Assembly: GCA_963813485.1 (NCBI GenBank)
Contig: CAWEZE010000013.1
Coordinates: 248,001-312,000 of the forward strand
Length of the DNA: 64,000 nucleotides
Direction of reading: 5' to 3'
From: DASQUK01 sp963813485
GTDB taxonomy: Bacteria; Actinomycetota; Acidimicrobiia; Acidimicrobiales; VFJN01
The notes under the pieces were generated by a model. It was given only the letters and a program-made list of their open reading frames with translations, made no database searches and was not told the DNA's origin. This document shows, piece by piece, positions 45,704-56,552 of this stretch (position 1 is the stretch's first letter; each line of letters opens with the position of its first letter). Position numbers and translations under genes: made by a program.

Positions 45704-47248
45704 TCATCTGAGGGCGCGGAGCCGGGCGTCGACGTCGACGAAGTCGGCGTCGCTGGCGGCGATGCGGCCGAACAGCTCCCGGGCCCGCGGGAGGTCCCCC
45801 GCCCGCTCGTACAGGTCGGCCAACGCGTAGGCCATGCGGAGGTGATGCGGCCGTGGCTTGCGGGTGGGGCGGCTCACCGCCGACGCCAGCAGTTGGATGG
45901 CCTCGTCCAGCCTGCCCTGGTCGGCCAGGGCGCCGGCGGCCACGATCCGCCCCTCGGCGACGAGCTCGGCGCGCGGACTGGCGGCGCGCAGGTCGTCCCA
46001 CAGCTCCTCGACCTCGGCGTAGCGACCGAGCGCCCGGTAGCAGTCGGCGAGGACCGGGTTCTGCTCGCTGCTCCCGGTCAGGGAGCGGTAGGCCTCGAGC
46101 TCGCGGGCGGCCTGGGCCCACCGGCCGAGGCGGTACAGGCTCAGCCCATACAGCTCGCGGACCGGCGCCGCCCGGGGTGCCTGCCCGGCGAGGGGCCGCA
46201 GGATGCGCCGGGCCTCCTCGAAGCGCTCCCGCCTGAATGCCTCGCCGGCCTCACGCAAGCGGCCTTCGAGGTGGGGTAGGCGGCCCGACGGGACGGACTT
46301 GCGGAGATCGTCGTCGACCGGGGTGGCCCCGGTGGAACCACTGGCCCGGGCGCCGCGAGCGGCGCCGTTCCCGGCCGATCGGCGCCGCGGTGTCGATGGG
46401 CGCGCCCGGCCGCCCGTGCCCGCGGCCGGGCTCTGGGACGCCGCCGGGCCGCGGCGCGACCGACCGGCGGTCCCTTCGGGGCGGCCCTCGCGGCTGCGCT
46501 CCACGGCGCTGGTCGCCTCGTCGCGCAGCTCCCCCTCGTCGATCCACTCCTCGGGCGCCCACGCCTCGTCGCGCCGGGAGCCGGCATCATCGCCGCTCCC
46601 GCCACCGTCGTCGCGCCGGGCCCTCGCTGCGGCCCGCCAGGCATCCGAAGCGCCGGTCGGCGGAACCTGGGCGGCGCCCCGGCGGGCCACGCCGCCCCAG
46701 CGCTTTGGTCCGGGCACCGTGCCGCGGCCGGCGGCACCCTCGGGCGCCCCGCGCCTGCCGGGCGCGTCACCGTCTCGGCGCCGCGGACGTTGCTGTCCTC
46801 GCCGCGACGACGGCCCCTTCGGCCCCTTCGCCCCCTTCGAACCAGCCTCGTCGCCGCCTCGGCGCGCCCCGGTTGGCCCGGCGGCCCCGTCCCGCCCTGT
46901 CTTGCGGGGGCCCGCTGCCGGCGGCGATCTCCCGTCGCGACCGCCACGCCGCCCCTCACCGCCCGGGCGGTTCGTGTCGCTCGAGCGCGGCGGGCGGCTT
47001 CGCCCCTGGCCATCGGCCGGACGGCCGTCCCGCGGTCGGCCTTCGGCATCCCGTGCCGGGCGCGCCGGTCGGCCCGGCTGCCCCGATCGCCGGGAACTCC
47101 GCGCGGCGTCGGACCGAGCCCGTCCCGATCCGCCCGATCCCCCGGGCCCGCTGCCGCGCCCGCCACGCGGCGGTGGCGCACCGGCACCACGCCGACCACG
47201 CCTCCGGTCGTCGGGGCCGGAGTCGCCGCCGGAGCTGGTTGGTGCCAT
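45704..47248 (-). CDS. TPR protein with long disordered Arg/Gly/Pro-rich N-terminus
   Basis: 514 residues. Residues 1 to about 320 are almost entirely R, G, P, S, A and D in low-complexity stretches; residues about 330-510 form helical TPR-like repeats (LREAGEAFRRERFEEARRILRPLAG, YGLSLYRLGRWAQAARELEAY, LADCYRALGRYAEVEELWDDL, MAYALADLYERAGDLPRARELF). Probably a scaffold or RNA-associated protein; no function known. ATG at 47248 is chosen because TAGCCT lies 7 nt upstream. Confidence 0.8.
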   Translation of the reverse strand: MAPTSSGGDSGPDDRRRGRRGAGAPPPRGGRGSGPGGSGGSGRARSDAARSSRRSGQPGRPARPARDAEGRPRDGRPADGQGRSRPPRSSDTNRPGGEGRRGGRDGRSPPAAGPRKTGRDGAAGPTGARRGGDEAGSKGAKGPKGPSSRRGQQRPRRRDGDAPGRRGAPEGAAGRGTVPGPKRWGGVARRGAAQVPPTGASDAWRAAARARRDDGGGSGDDAGSRRDEAWAPEEWIDEGELRDEATSAVERSREGRPEGTAGRSRRGPAASQSPAAGTGGRARPSTPRRRSAGNGAARGARASGSTGATPVDDDLRKSVPSGRLPHLEGRLREAGEAFRRERFEEARRILRPLAGQAPRAAPVRELYGLSLYRLGRWAQAARELEAYRSLTGSSEQNPVLADCYRALGRYAEVEELWDDLRAASPRAELVAEGRIVAAGALADQGRLDEAIQLLASAVSRPTRKPRPHHLRMAYALADLYERAGDLPRARELFGRIAASDADFVDVDARLRALR

Positions 47249-47255
47249 GTCGATC

Positions 47256-47261
47256 AGGCTA
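47256..47261 (-). promoter_or_regulatory. Candidate leaderless -10 element (TAGCCT)
   Basis: TAGCCT ends 7 nt before the ATG of the TPR gene, just downstream of the rRNA operon terminator. Confidence 0.5.
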
Positions 47262-47298
47262 CTTGCGACCCGACGAGCACCAGCGTGAGGCAATACGC

Positions 47299-47330
47299 GA
47301 AGAAGGCCGCCCCGGAGGGCGGCCTTCTTC
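47299..47330 (-). terminator. rRNA operon terminator hairpin
   Basis: Perfect 13-bp inverted repeat GAAGAAGGCCGCC/GGCGGCCTTCTTC with a 6-nt loop, 8 nt after the 5S 3' end on the minus strand. There is no long T run after it, which is common in high-GC actinobacteria. Confidence 0.85.
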
Positions 47331-47337
47331 TAGAGAA

Positions 47338-47455
47338 ATCCGGCGGCGACCTACTCTCCCAGGCAGTCTCCTGCCAAGTACCATCGGCGCTGGAGGGCTT
47401 AACTTCCGTGTTCGGTATGGGAACGGGTGTGACCCCTCCGCCATGGCCACCGAAA
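47338..47455 (-). rRNA. rrf: 5S ribosomal RNA
   Basis: Minus strand 5' TTTCGGTGGCCATGGCGGAG to 3' GGTCGCCGCCGGA, 118 nt. The ends pair as helix I and the conserved CCGAACACGGAAGTTAAG block is present. Last gene of the operon. Confidence 0.95.
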
Positions 47456-47504
47456 TCTGCTGTCAACTCAGGTCCGCGCCCACATAGCGCCGGCCCCCTG
47501 AGGA

Positions 47505-47526
47505 CTCCATAGCGAGCACGAACATC
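47505..47526 (-). other. 3' arm of the 23S rRNA processing stem
   Basis: CTCCATAGCGAGCACGAACATC on the + strand matches 51347-51368 reversed and complemented at 20 of 22 positions, so the precursor RNA ends of 23S can pair. This is the expected RNase III-type processing stem. Confidence 0.75.
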
Positions 47527-47861
47527 ACAGTAAATCCAAGCCCTCGGCCGATTAGTACCGGTCGGCTGCACACGTTGCCGTGCTTCTACCTCCGGCCTAT
47601 CAACGTGGTGGTCTACCACGGGCCTTACCAGGTTGACCCTGTGGGGAACCTCATCTTGGAACGGGCTTCGCACTTAGATGCCTTCAGCGCTTATCCCTTC
47701 CGCAGGTCGCTAACCAGCAGTGCCCTTGGCAGGACAACTGGCACACGAGAGCTGCGTCCGTCCCGGTCCTCTCGTACTAGGGACAGCCTTCCTCAAGTTC
47801 CCTCCGGCTGCAGCGGATAGGGACCGAACTGTCTCGCGACGTTCTAAACCCAGCTCGCGTA

Positions 47862-47896
<35 letters not shown>

Positions 47897-47904
47897 GTGC
47901 TACC

Positions 47905-47944
<40 letters not shown>

Positions 47945-48131
47945 TGCCGTCGATATGGACTCTTGGGCAAGATTAGCCTGTTATCCCCGGGGTACCTTTT
48001 ATCCGTTGAGCGACGGCGCTTCCACACGCAACCGCCGGATCACTATGCCCTGCTTTCGCACCTGCTTGACGTGTTTGTCTCGCAGTCAAGCTCCCTTGTG
48101 TCATTGCACTCGACGCCTGATTGCCAACCAG

Positions 48132-48195
<64 letters not shown>

Positions 48196-48453
48196 ACCTG
48201 ACACTGTTCCCGATCCGGATCACGGACCCAGGTTAGAGTCCCGGCATACGCAGGGTGGTATTTCAAGGTTGACTCCACACTGGCTAGCGCCAATGCTTCC
48301 CAGTCTCCCACCTATCCTACACAACGCATACCAAAACCCAATATCAAGCTGTAGTGAAGGTCCACGGGGTCTTTCCGTCCTGCTGCAGCTAACGAGCATC
48401 TTTACTCGTACTTCAATTTCGCCGGGTCGGTGGTTGAGACAGTAGGAAAGTCG

Positions 48454-48508
<55 letters not shown>

Positions 48509-49253
48509 CAGATTTGTTACTCGCCCTCCTACGGAGAGCGGGCCAAGTCATTTCTGCTTGGCTCCTCATGTCGCCATGAGGCTCGGACTGTATCTTCACC
48601 GCTGGGCAGGCGGTGCCTGGCGTGCAGTCTCTGAGGATCCTGCCAACACCTCGCTGAGGCTGCGCGTCCGTTGCTTGCCGGCGAAGTTCATGCCGTAAGC
48701 AAGGCGCACAGCTTGCTCGAAACCGCTCGTCGTGAAGTGCCGCTTCTCCCGCATCAACCGCACGATGGCGGCGAACGCAACGAAGTCGCGGTGCTTCACG
48801 ACCAGTGGATGGGACTCGAAGAACGGGAGGATGCTCCGCTCCAGGTCGCGCACGCCGTCGACCGCGTAGGTCATGACGTTGCTGCCTGGGCCCTTGCTCC
48901 GGATGCGCCCGCATCCGAAGAAGGTCACCAATCCTTCGAGCACCGCTCGATGCACCTCGTGTTGGTACACGTGGAAGACCGGGTGGATCTGCCATCCCCA
49001 CGTCCGCTTGGCGAAGCGCGGGTTGTGATGGATCGAGACGGAGAAGCAACCTTCCCCGTCGACGAAGCCGACCACCCAGCCGGCATCGAGCTCGAGCCTC
49101 GGCGTCGCAGTTTCCTGCTGATTGTCCGCACCGGACGGATTGTCACTGCTCACCGTCACATCATCCCTGTGGGGTGTGACGCTGAACGAGTACCGCCGGA
49201 TACTCGGATGTTCCAGCAAATAGCCAGGTTTTACAACAGCCGTTGCGACAACA
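48509..49253 (-). mobile_element. Group I intron in 23S rRNA at the I-CeuI-type site (about E. coli 1923)
   Basis: 745 nt between the exon ends ATAACGGT (last base 49254) and CCTAAGG (first base 48508). The 5' exon end AACGGU pairs with GCUGUU at 49240-49235 to give P1 with the required U-G at the splice site, and the intron ends in G. GACTG (48629-48625) and CAGTC (48590-48586), within GAAGATACAGTCC, form P7 with the typical J8/7 segment. A P9 hairpin CCTCATG-GCGA-CATGAGG follows (48564-48581). The intron carries a homing endonuclease gene. Confidence 0.92.
48596..49219 (-). CDS. LAGLIDADG homing endonuclease (intron-encoded)
   Basis: 207 residues from a TTG at 49219, or shorter from GTG at 49159 or 49153. 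One LAGLIDADG motif, WVVGFVDGEGCF (about residues 48-59), so it should act as a homodimer. FGCGRIRSKGPGS, LPFFESHPLVVKHRDF, IVRLMREKRHFT and LAYGMNFAGKQRTRSLSEVL match endonucleases of bacterial 23S introns. It would cut intronless 23S genes at the insertion site. Its stop codon overlaps the P7 region, so gene and ribozyme core share sequence. Intact, hence the intron may still be mobile. Confidence 0.92.
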   Translation of the reverse strand: MLEHPSIRRYSFSVTPHRDDVTVSSDNPSGADNQQETATPRLELDAGWVVGFVDGEGCFSVSIHHNPRFAKRTWGWQIHPVFHVYQHEVHRAVLEGLVTFFGCGRIRSKGPGSNVMTYAVDGVRDLERSILPFFESHPLVVKHRDFVAFAAIVRLMREKRHFTTSGFEQAVRLAYGMNFAGKQRTRSLSEVLAGSSETARQAPPAQR

Positions 49254-49288
<35 letters not shown>

Positions 49289-50159
49289 AGGTTCAGAGCT
49301 TCGCCTTGCGGCTAACCCTTCCCCGTAACCTTCCGGCACCGGGCAGGCGTCACAGCGTATACGTCGTCTTGCGACTTAGCACGCTGCTGTGTTTTTAGTA
49401 AACAGTCGCTTTCCCCTGGTCTCTGCGGCCCCGTCGAGCTCGAGGCGCGAAGCCTGTCACCCTAGGGGGGCCCTCCTTCTCCCGAAGTTACGGAGGCATT
49501 TTGCCGAGTTCCTTAACCACCGTTCTCCCGATCGCCTCGGTATTCTCTACCTGTCCACCTGTGTTGGTTTGGGGTACGGGCGCTGTGCCAACTCACTAGC
49601 GGCTTTTCTAGACAGTATGGGATCAGTGACTTCGCCTGAAACGGCTCGGTATCACGTCTCGGTCTGAATGGGGCCCGGACTTACCTGGTCCCCGACCTAC
49701 ACGCTTACCCCAGGACTACCATCGCCTGGGCTCACCTGCCCTCCTGCGTCCCCGCATCGCTTGCTTCGTCCAGGTGGGTCGGTTCGTCCGAAGACAGCCC
49801 CTTAGCAACCTGGAGTCGGCATGGGCGCGGGCACAGCGGTACCGGAATATCAACCGGTTGTGCATCGACTACGCCTATCGGCCTCGCCTTAGCTCCCGAC
49901 TCACCCTGGGCGGATTAGCCTTCCCCAGGAACCCTTGGACATTCGGCGGAGGGGTTTCTCACCCCTCTTTCGCTACTCATACCTGCATTCTCACTCGACC
50001 ACGGTCCACGCCGGTTCACACCGTCGCTTCACTCCGAGATCGACGCTCCCCTACCACCCCTGCGCAAGCGCAGAGATCCGCGGCTTCGGCTCCGAACTTG
50101 AGCCCCGTTGAATTGTCCGCGCAGGATCACTCGACCAGTGAGCTGTTACGCACTCTTTC

Positions 50160-50197
<38 letters not shown>

Positions 50198-51346
50198 GGC
50201 AATCCCACATCGTTTACCACTTAGTTCGGAATTAGGGGCCTTAGCCGGCGATCTGGGCTGTTTCCCTTTTGTCCACGAAGCTCATCCCCCGTGGACTCAC
50301 TGCCGAGCTCTGGAGCCATGGCATTCGGAGTTTGGTTGGGGTCGGTAAGCTTGTTGGCCCCCTAACCCATCCAGTGCTCTACCTCCATGGCTGAACGCCC
50401 GACGCTGCACCTAAATGCATTTCGGGGAGAACCAGCTATCACCGAGTTTGATTGGCCTTTCACCCCTACCCACAGGTCATCCCCCAGGTTTTTAACCCTG
50501 GTGGGTTCGGTCCTCCACGGGGTCTTACCCCCGCTTCAACCTGCCCATGGGTAGATCACTCGGCTTCGGGTCTACAGCATGCGACTGAACGCCCCGTTCA
50601 GACTCGCTTTCGCTCCGGCTTCCCATCACTGGTTAACCTCGCCACACACCGTAACTCGCAGGCTCATTCTTCAAAAGGCACGCCATCGTGAGTACAGGCC
50701 GAAGCCTGTACCGACACTCTGACTGATTGTAAACCAACGGTTTCAGGTACTATTTCACTCCCCTCCCGGGGTACTTTTCACCCTTCCCTCACGGTACTCG
50801 TGCACTATCGGTCGTCTGAACATACTTAGCCTTACGAGGTGGTCCTCGCAGATTCACGCCGGTTTTCACGGTCCCGGCGTTACTTGGGATGACGACCCGA
50901 GGCTGCTCATCTTTCGCGTACGGGGCTGTTACCCGCTGTGGCGCGCCTTTCCAGAACGCTTCTGCTAGACGGCAGCTTTGTAACTCGGTCCTGCCTCCGA
51001 TGCGGCAGGTGTCGGTCCCACAACCCCGAGCTGGCAACGCCATCGGGCTATTGCACCAGTTCGGTTTGGGCTGATCCCCTTTCGCTCGCCGCTACTCAGG
51101 GAGTCGCAATTGCTTTCTCTTCCTCGGGGTACTGAGATGTTTCAATTCCCCCGGTTCCCTCTCCCGGCCGTATGTGTTCGGGCCGGAGTGACACCCCATC
51201 ACGGGTGCCGGGTTTCCCCATTCGGATATCCACGGATCAAAGCTTGGTCGGCAGCTCCCCGTGGCTTTTCGCAGCCACCCACGTCCTTCATCGGTGTCAG
51301 ACGCCAAGGCATCCACCGTTGGCTCTTTGTAGCTTGGAAGAACAAA

Positions 51347-51368
51347 GATGCTCGTGCTCGCTATGCAG
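51347..51368 (-). other. 5' arm of the 23S rRNA processing stem
   Basis: Pairs with 47505-47526 over 22 nt with two mismatches, bracketing 23S. Confidence 0.75.
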
Positions 51369-51470
51369 TTCTCAAGGAGCGCGGACGCGGGTCACACGAC
51401 GCCAAGTCCGGAGACGAGGACGCCGGCGCAGCCACTGGGGCATCGCCGGCGGAGCCTCGAGGTGAAGGAG

Positions 51471-51498
51471 GGTCGCTCCCTCAAAACAGAAGAGAGGA
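51471..51498 (-). other. 3' arm of the 16S rRNA processing stem
   Basis: Pairs with the leader segment 53344-53371 over 28 nt with two mismatches, bracketing the 16S rRNA for RNase III cleavage. Confidence 0.8.
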
Positions 51499-51620
51499 AC
51501 GGTCGTCAGGCCCGGGCTCGGCCGTCGGGAGGAAACACCTACAACCGACGACATCGCCATGGACCGGACCGAGCGAGGCTCCAACTGGGAGTCGTCCCTG
51601 CGAATGCAGGAACCTTGACT

Positions 51621-53152
<1,532 letters not shown>

Positions 53153-53343
53153 ACCTCGAGCGCCGTCGCCAAGCGACGACACCCTTCGATAGAGACGCCT
53201 CGCACTCGAGCGGAATCACTCGAGCCAAGGCACTGGCACCATCGGATGGTGCAAGCACCACCCGGATAATTGACGGTGCGTTTCGTTTCAAACGACCACG
53301 CCGGAAGAAACTCCCGGAGCGGTCGCCCGCACTCGCTCTCTCG

Positions 53344-53371
53344 TCCTCTCTTCTGTTTTCAAGGAGCGACC
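53344..53371 (-). other. 5' arm of the 16S rRNA processing stem
   Basis: TCCTCTCTTCTGTTTTCAAGG and the next 7 nt pair with 51471-51498 (26 of 28). Located in the operon leader about 190 nt before 16S. Confidence 0.8.
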
Positions 53372-53408
53372 AACGCTCCCGGCACGCGGCCCCGATCGGG
53401 AGCGTTGG
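53370..53408 (-). other. rRNA leader hairpin
   Basis: Perfect 12-bp inverted repeat CCAACGCTCCCG/CGGGAGCGTTGG with a 15-nt loop, between the promoter and the 16S processing stem. Confidence 0.7.
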
Positions 53409-53463
53409 TGCCGGCCTTGCGTGCGCCGCGGGCGACCATCAGGCCGCGCCGGGGCGAAGGATC

Positions 53464-53492
53464 AATCTAACGACCAACCAGGGAACCGTCAA
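53464..53492 (-). promoter_or_regulatory. rRNA operon promoter
   Basis: On the minus strand TTGACG (53492-53487), a 17-nt spacer and TAGATT (53469-53464) form a near-consensus housekeeping promoter about 310 nt upstream of 16S and 38 nt past the tyrS stop. It is the only classical -35/-10 pair I can support here. Confidence 0.75.
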
Positions 53493-53530
53493 CCTGAGAG
53501 CCAGGTTTCCGGGGGATTTCTCAGCCCTGC

Positions 53531-54811
53531 TCAGCCGCCGTCCCGGACGAGGACAGCATAGGACTTCTTGCCCTTTCGCAGCACCACGTACCGACCGTGA
53601 AGGACGTCACCCTTCCCGATCAGGCGGCCCGCCTGGACGCGCTCACCGTTGACCGACACTGCGCCCTGTTCCAGGGACCGACGCGCGTCGCCCCTGGAGC
53701 TGGCGAGCTCCGCATCGACCAGCAGCGGCACGAGATCGAGCCCGGCGGACAGGTCCTCGTCGGAGCCCAGCGGCGCGGTCGCAACCTCCGCCGCCACGGC
53801 CGCCAGCGCATCGCCATCGGCTGCCACCGGTGATCCGCCGAACAGGATGTCAGACGCCTGCTCGGCGGCCCGCGCCGCGCCCTCGCCGTGCACCAGCGCC
53901 GTGACCTCACCCGCCAGCACCCTTTGTCCTCGCCGACGCTCCGGCGCCTTCACATGGTCGGCTGCCAGCTCGTCGACGGCAGACATATCCAACAACGTGA
54001 ACTTGGCCAGATATTCCCTGACCTGCCGGTCGTCGGTCTGCATCCAGTGCTGGTAGAAGCGGTAGGGGCTGGTCTTGGCGGGATCGAGCCAGATTCGGCC
54101 CCCGGTCGTCTTGCCCAGCTTCGACCCGTCCGGCGCGGTGATCAGCGGCCACGACAGCCCGTGGACCGCCTCGCCCCGCACGCGGCGCACGAGGTCGATG
54201 CCCGAGAGGATGTTGCCCCACTGGTCGGATCCGCCGATCTGGAGCTCGACGCCGAGGTGCTCGTTGAGCCACAGGTAGTCGTGGGCCTGCAGCAGCATGT
54301 AGCTGAACTCGGTGTAGCTGATGCCCCTCTCGCCGGCGAGCCGGGCCCGCACCGATTCCCGCGCCAGCATCTGGTTGACCGTGACGTGCTTGCCGACGCC
54401 GCGCAGGAAATCGAGGAGAGTGACGTCCGCAGTCCAGTCGCGGTTGTCCACGAGGAGCGCACCACCTTCGCCGAAGTCGAGGATGCGCGCCATCTGGGTC
54501 TTGATGGCGGCCACGTTGGCGTCGAGGGTCTCGGCGTCGAGCAGGTTGCGCTCCTCGGACACACCGCTGGGATCGCCGACCATGCCGGTGGCGCCCCCGG
54601 CCAGGGCCACGGGCCGGTGGCCGGCGTCCTGGAACCGGCGCAGCACCAGCAGGCCGATGAGGTTCCCGATGTGCAGGCTGTCGGCCGTCGGATCGCAGCC
54701 GTAGTACAGGCTGATGGGACCGGCGGCCAGCCGGGCCCCCAGTTGCTCGCGATCGGTCGAGTCCTGGACCAGCCCGCGTGCGTCCAGGTCGTCGAGGAGC
54801 GTGGTGCTCAT
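53531..54811 (-). CDS. tyrS: Tyrosyl-tRNA synthetase
   Basis: Class I synthetase of 426 residues. YYGCDPTADSLHIGNL carries the HIGH-type motif, GGSDQWGNI the tyrosine/ATP site and GSKLGKTTGGRIWL the KMSKS-type loop. The last 60 residues are an S4 domain (VSVNGERVQAGRL). ATG at 54811 overlaps the stop of a 9-codon mini-ORF (ATGA). The position between mpg and the rRNA operon is conserved with Rv1689. Confidence 0.96.
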   Translation of the reverse strand: MSTTLLDDLDARGLVQDSTDREQLGARLAAGPISLYYGCDPTADSLHIGNLIGLLVLRRFQDAGHRPVALAGGATGMVGDPSGVSEERNLLDAETLDANVAAIKTQMARILDFGEGGALLVDNRDWTADVTLLDFLRGVGKHVTVNQMLARESVRARLAGERGISYTEFSYMLLQAHDYLWLNEHLGVELQIGGSDQWGNILSGIDLVRRVRGEAVHGLSWPLITAPDGSKLGKTTGGRIWLDPAKTSPYRFYQHWMQTDDRQVREYLAKFTLLDMSAVDELAADHVKAPERRRGQRVLAGEVTALVHGEGAARAAEQASDILFGGSPVAADGDALAAVAAEVATAPLGSDEDLSAGLDLVPLLVDAELASSRGDARRSLEQGAVSVNGERVQAGRLIGKGDVLHGRYVVLRKGKKSYAVLVRDGG

Positions 54812-54837
54812 TGGTTCGCTCGCTGACGCTCGCTCAC
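54808..54837 (-). CDS. 9-codon leader mini-ORF upstream of tyrS
   Basis: GTGAGCGAGCG..., MSERQRANQ, ending at the TGA that overlaps the tyrS ATG. TAGCGT ends 7 nt before its GTG, so it is the probable leaderless first cistron. Shares GCGAGCGAACCA with the mini-ORF before argH. Confidence 0.4.
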   Translation of the reverse strand: MSERQRANQ

Positions 54838-54844
54838 GGACTGG

Positions 54845-54850
54845 ACGCTA
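54845..54850 (-). promoter_or_regulatory. Candidate leaderless -10 element before tyrS (TAGCGT)
   Basis: TAGCGT ends 7 nt before the GTG of the tyrS mini-ORF. Confidence 0.45.
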
Positions 54851-54874
54851 CCGGGCCGGGACGGGGAGCCTGGT

Positions 54875-55468
54875 GTGGTGACCGTCGAGGCCCCACGGGT
54901 TCCGACCAGCGACGACAGCGACGACAGCGACGACGGCGCGTCGGCCGGGCACGGGTCACGCCTGGGCCGGACGGTCGTCCTCGTCGTCGTCTGCGCGCTC
55001 GTGTCGATGTGGGGTTACGTGCTGTTCCTGGCCTTCGGCCCGGGACGGGAGCCCCCGATCGATCGCCTCGACGACCCGGCGTTCGCGGCGGCGGCCGAGG
55101 AGCGCTGCGCCAGCGCGCTGGAGGAGGTGGACCGGCTGCCGGTCGCCAGCGCCTCGCACACGGCCGCCGAGCGGGCGGACGTGCTGGCGCGGGCCAACGG
55201 CGCCTACGCCGCCATGCTCGACGACCTCGAAGACCGCGCGACCTTGGCGCCCGCCGGGGACCAGCGCCGGCGGGCCAACGAGTGGTTGGGCGACTGGCGC
55301 ACCTATCTCGGCGATCGCGAAAGGTACGCCGACGCCCTGCGCACGGACCCCGATGCCCGACTGCTCGTGTCGGAGAAGCCCGGCGAGGGCCAGCAGATCA
55401 CCGGCTGGATCGACGAGTTCGCCAAGGCCAACCGCATGCCGTCCTGCGTCTCGCCCACCGACGCCTGA
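54875..55468 (+). CDS. Membrane-anchored protein of unknown function
   Basis: 197 residues. An acidic N-terminal tail (DDSDDSDDGAS), one transmembrane helix (about 34-52, VVLVVVCALVSMWGYVLFLAF) and a soluble helical domain with CASALEEVDRLP, ANEWLGDWRTYLGDRERYA and DEFAKANRMPSC, which has two cysteines. No family recognised; similar small proteins next to tyrS occur in actinobacteria. GTG at 54875 has GGGGAG 6 nt upstream. Confidence 0.75.
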   Translation: MVTVEAPRVPTSDDSDDSDDGASAGHGSRLGRTVVLVVVCALVSMWGYVLFLAFGPGREPPIDRLDDPAFAAAAEERCASALEEVDRLPVASASHTAAERADVLARANGAYAAMLDDLEDRATLAPAGDQRRRANEWLGDWRTYLGDRERYADALRTDPDARLLVSEKPGEGQQITGWIDEFAKANRMPSCVSPTDA

Positions 55469-55502
55469 CAGAAGCGTGGGCACGGAGCGACTCGCGGTGA
55501 GT

Positions 55503-55517
55503 GCCGCCGAAGGCGGC
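55503..55517. terminator. Hairpin between convergent genes (GCCGCC-GAA-GGCGGC)
   Basis: 6-bp perfect stem with a GAA triloop, extended by TGAG/CTCA outside, between the + strand protein gene and mpg. It may end transcription both ways. The GNA-type triloop is the same as in the hairpins of the junction repeats. Confidence 0.55.
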
Positions 55518-55520
55518 GCC

Positions 55521-56166
55521 TCAGGTGGGGGGAGTCGGACGAGGGCGGGAGACCCTCCCCCCTCCGGTTGACACGTTGGGGTCGCCACGCACGTACCAGC
55601 GCCAGGGATGCTCGGCCCCGGCGCTGAGCCCGATGCGCGTCGTCTGCGCCGGATCCGCCGGCGGGCGGCGTGCCGTCGTCGCACACGACGACCCCGCGGT
55701 CGCCGGTGACCAGGTCGGCGCCGTCGAACGCGTGGCCGAGCCCGAGCGCCTGGCAGAGCTTCGCCGGTCCGCTGCAGAGGTCGCGATCCCGCCTTGCCCG
55801 GGGCCGGACCGCTCGCATGGCGTCGAGGCCGGCCACCGGGGCAAGCGCCCGGAGGAGCACCGCCACGCCCTCGCCGTCCTCGCCGCACACCGCGTTGGCG
55901 CACCAGTGCATGCCGTAGGTGAAGTACACGTAGAGCCCACCGGGCGGTCCGAACATCGTGCGGTTGCGCGGCGTCATGCCCCGGTACGCGTGGCTGCCGG
56001 GGTCGATGCCGCCGCAGTAGGCCTCGACCTCGACGATGCGGCCGACCCGGTCGCCCGACTCCGGGCCGTCGGCGTCGACGGTCCCTCGCCGCACCATGAG
56101 CTTGTTCAGCAGCTCCGGCGCCACCTCCCGCGGGTCGCGGCGGTAGAAGTCGCGCCCGACGATCAT
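55521..56166 (-). pseudogene. 3-methyladenine DNA glycosylase (Mpg/AAG), frameshifted near the C-terminus
   Basis: Removes alkylated purines. The core is intact: FYRRDPREVAPELL, VEVEAYCGGIDPGSHAYRG (catalytic Glu), RNRTMFGPPGGLYVYFTYGMHWCANAVC. The frame breaks near 55663-55665 after DDGTPP and continues in the next frame as ADPAQTTRIGLSAGAEHPW, RWYVRGDPNVS, the usual end. One extra C in a CCC run explains it. ATG overlaps the thioesterase stop (TGATG). Confidence 0.88.
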
Positions 56167-56552
56167 CACGCGAGTGCCGACCGCACGGCCTCCGGCACCG
56201 GCGCGGGGTCGGTGGTGCCGGGCGCCACCGACACGTAGGTCACGACGGCCGTGAAAACCGGCTGCTCCCCGACCGATCCCTCGTAGCCGATGTCGAAGCT
56301 GGTGGTGCCCCAGCGCCGGACGCCCACGTCGATGGCGAGCACGTCGCCGAACGTCGCTCCGCCGTGCCAGGTGACCTCCGCCCGCTTGAGCACCATGTCG
56401 AAGGTCGACTCGTACTCGCGGCCAAGGGCCGACCGCAGCCACGTGTCGAAGGCGTCGTCGACGTACGCCAGGTAGTGGGCGTTGAAGACATGGCGCTGCA
56501 TGTCGACCTCGCCGTAACGGACACGTAGCTCGTGGCGGTACGGCGGGCTCAC
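56166..56552 (-). CDS. 4HBT-type acyl-CoA thioesterase
   Basis: 128-residue hot-dog fold. RYGEVDMQRHVFNAHYLAYVDDAFD is the 4-hydroxybenzoyl-CoA thioesterase signature, with the catalytic Asp position as DM. GTG at 56552 overlaps the argH stop (GTGA), so it is tied to the arginine operon. Substrate unknown. Confidence 0.9.
   Translation of the reverse strand: MSPPYRHELRVRYGEVDMQRHVFNAHYLAYVDDAFDTWLRSALGREYESTFDMVLKRAEVTWHGGATFGDVLAIDVGVRRWGTTSFDIGYEGSVGEQPVFTAVVTYVSVAPGTTDPAPVPEAVRSALA

Noticed and set aside
45704..46700. Gly/Arg-rich half of the TPR protein as another R1/R2-type repeat
   Set aside because: Low complexity but no match to the repeat core blocks or start-linked openings.
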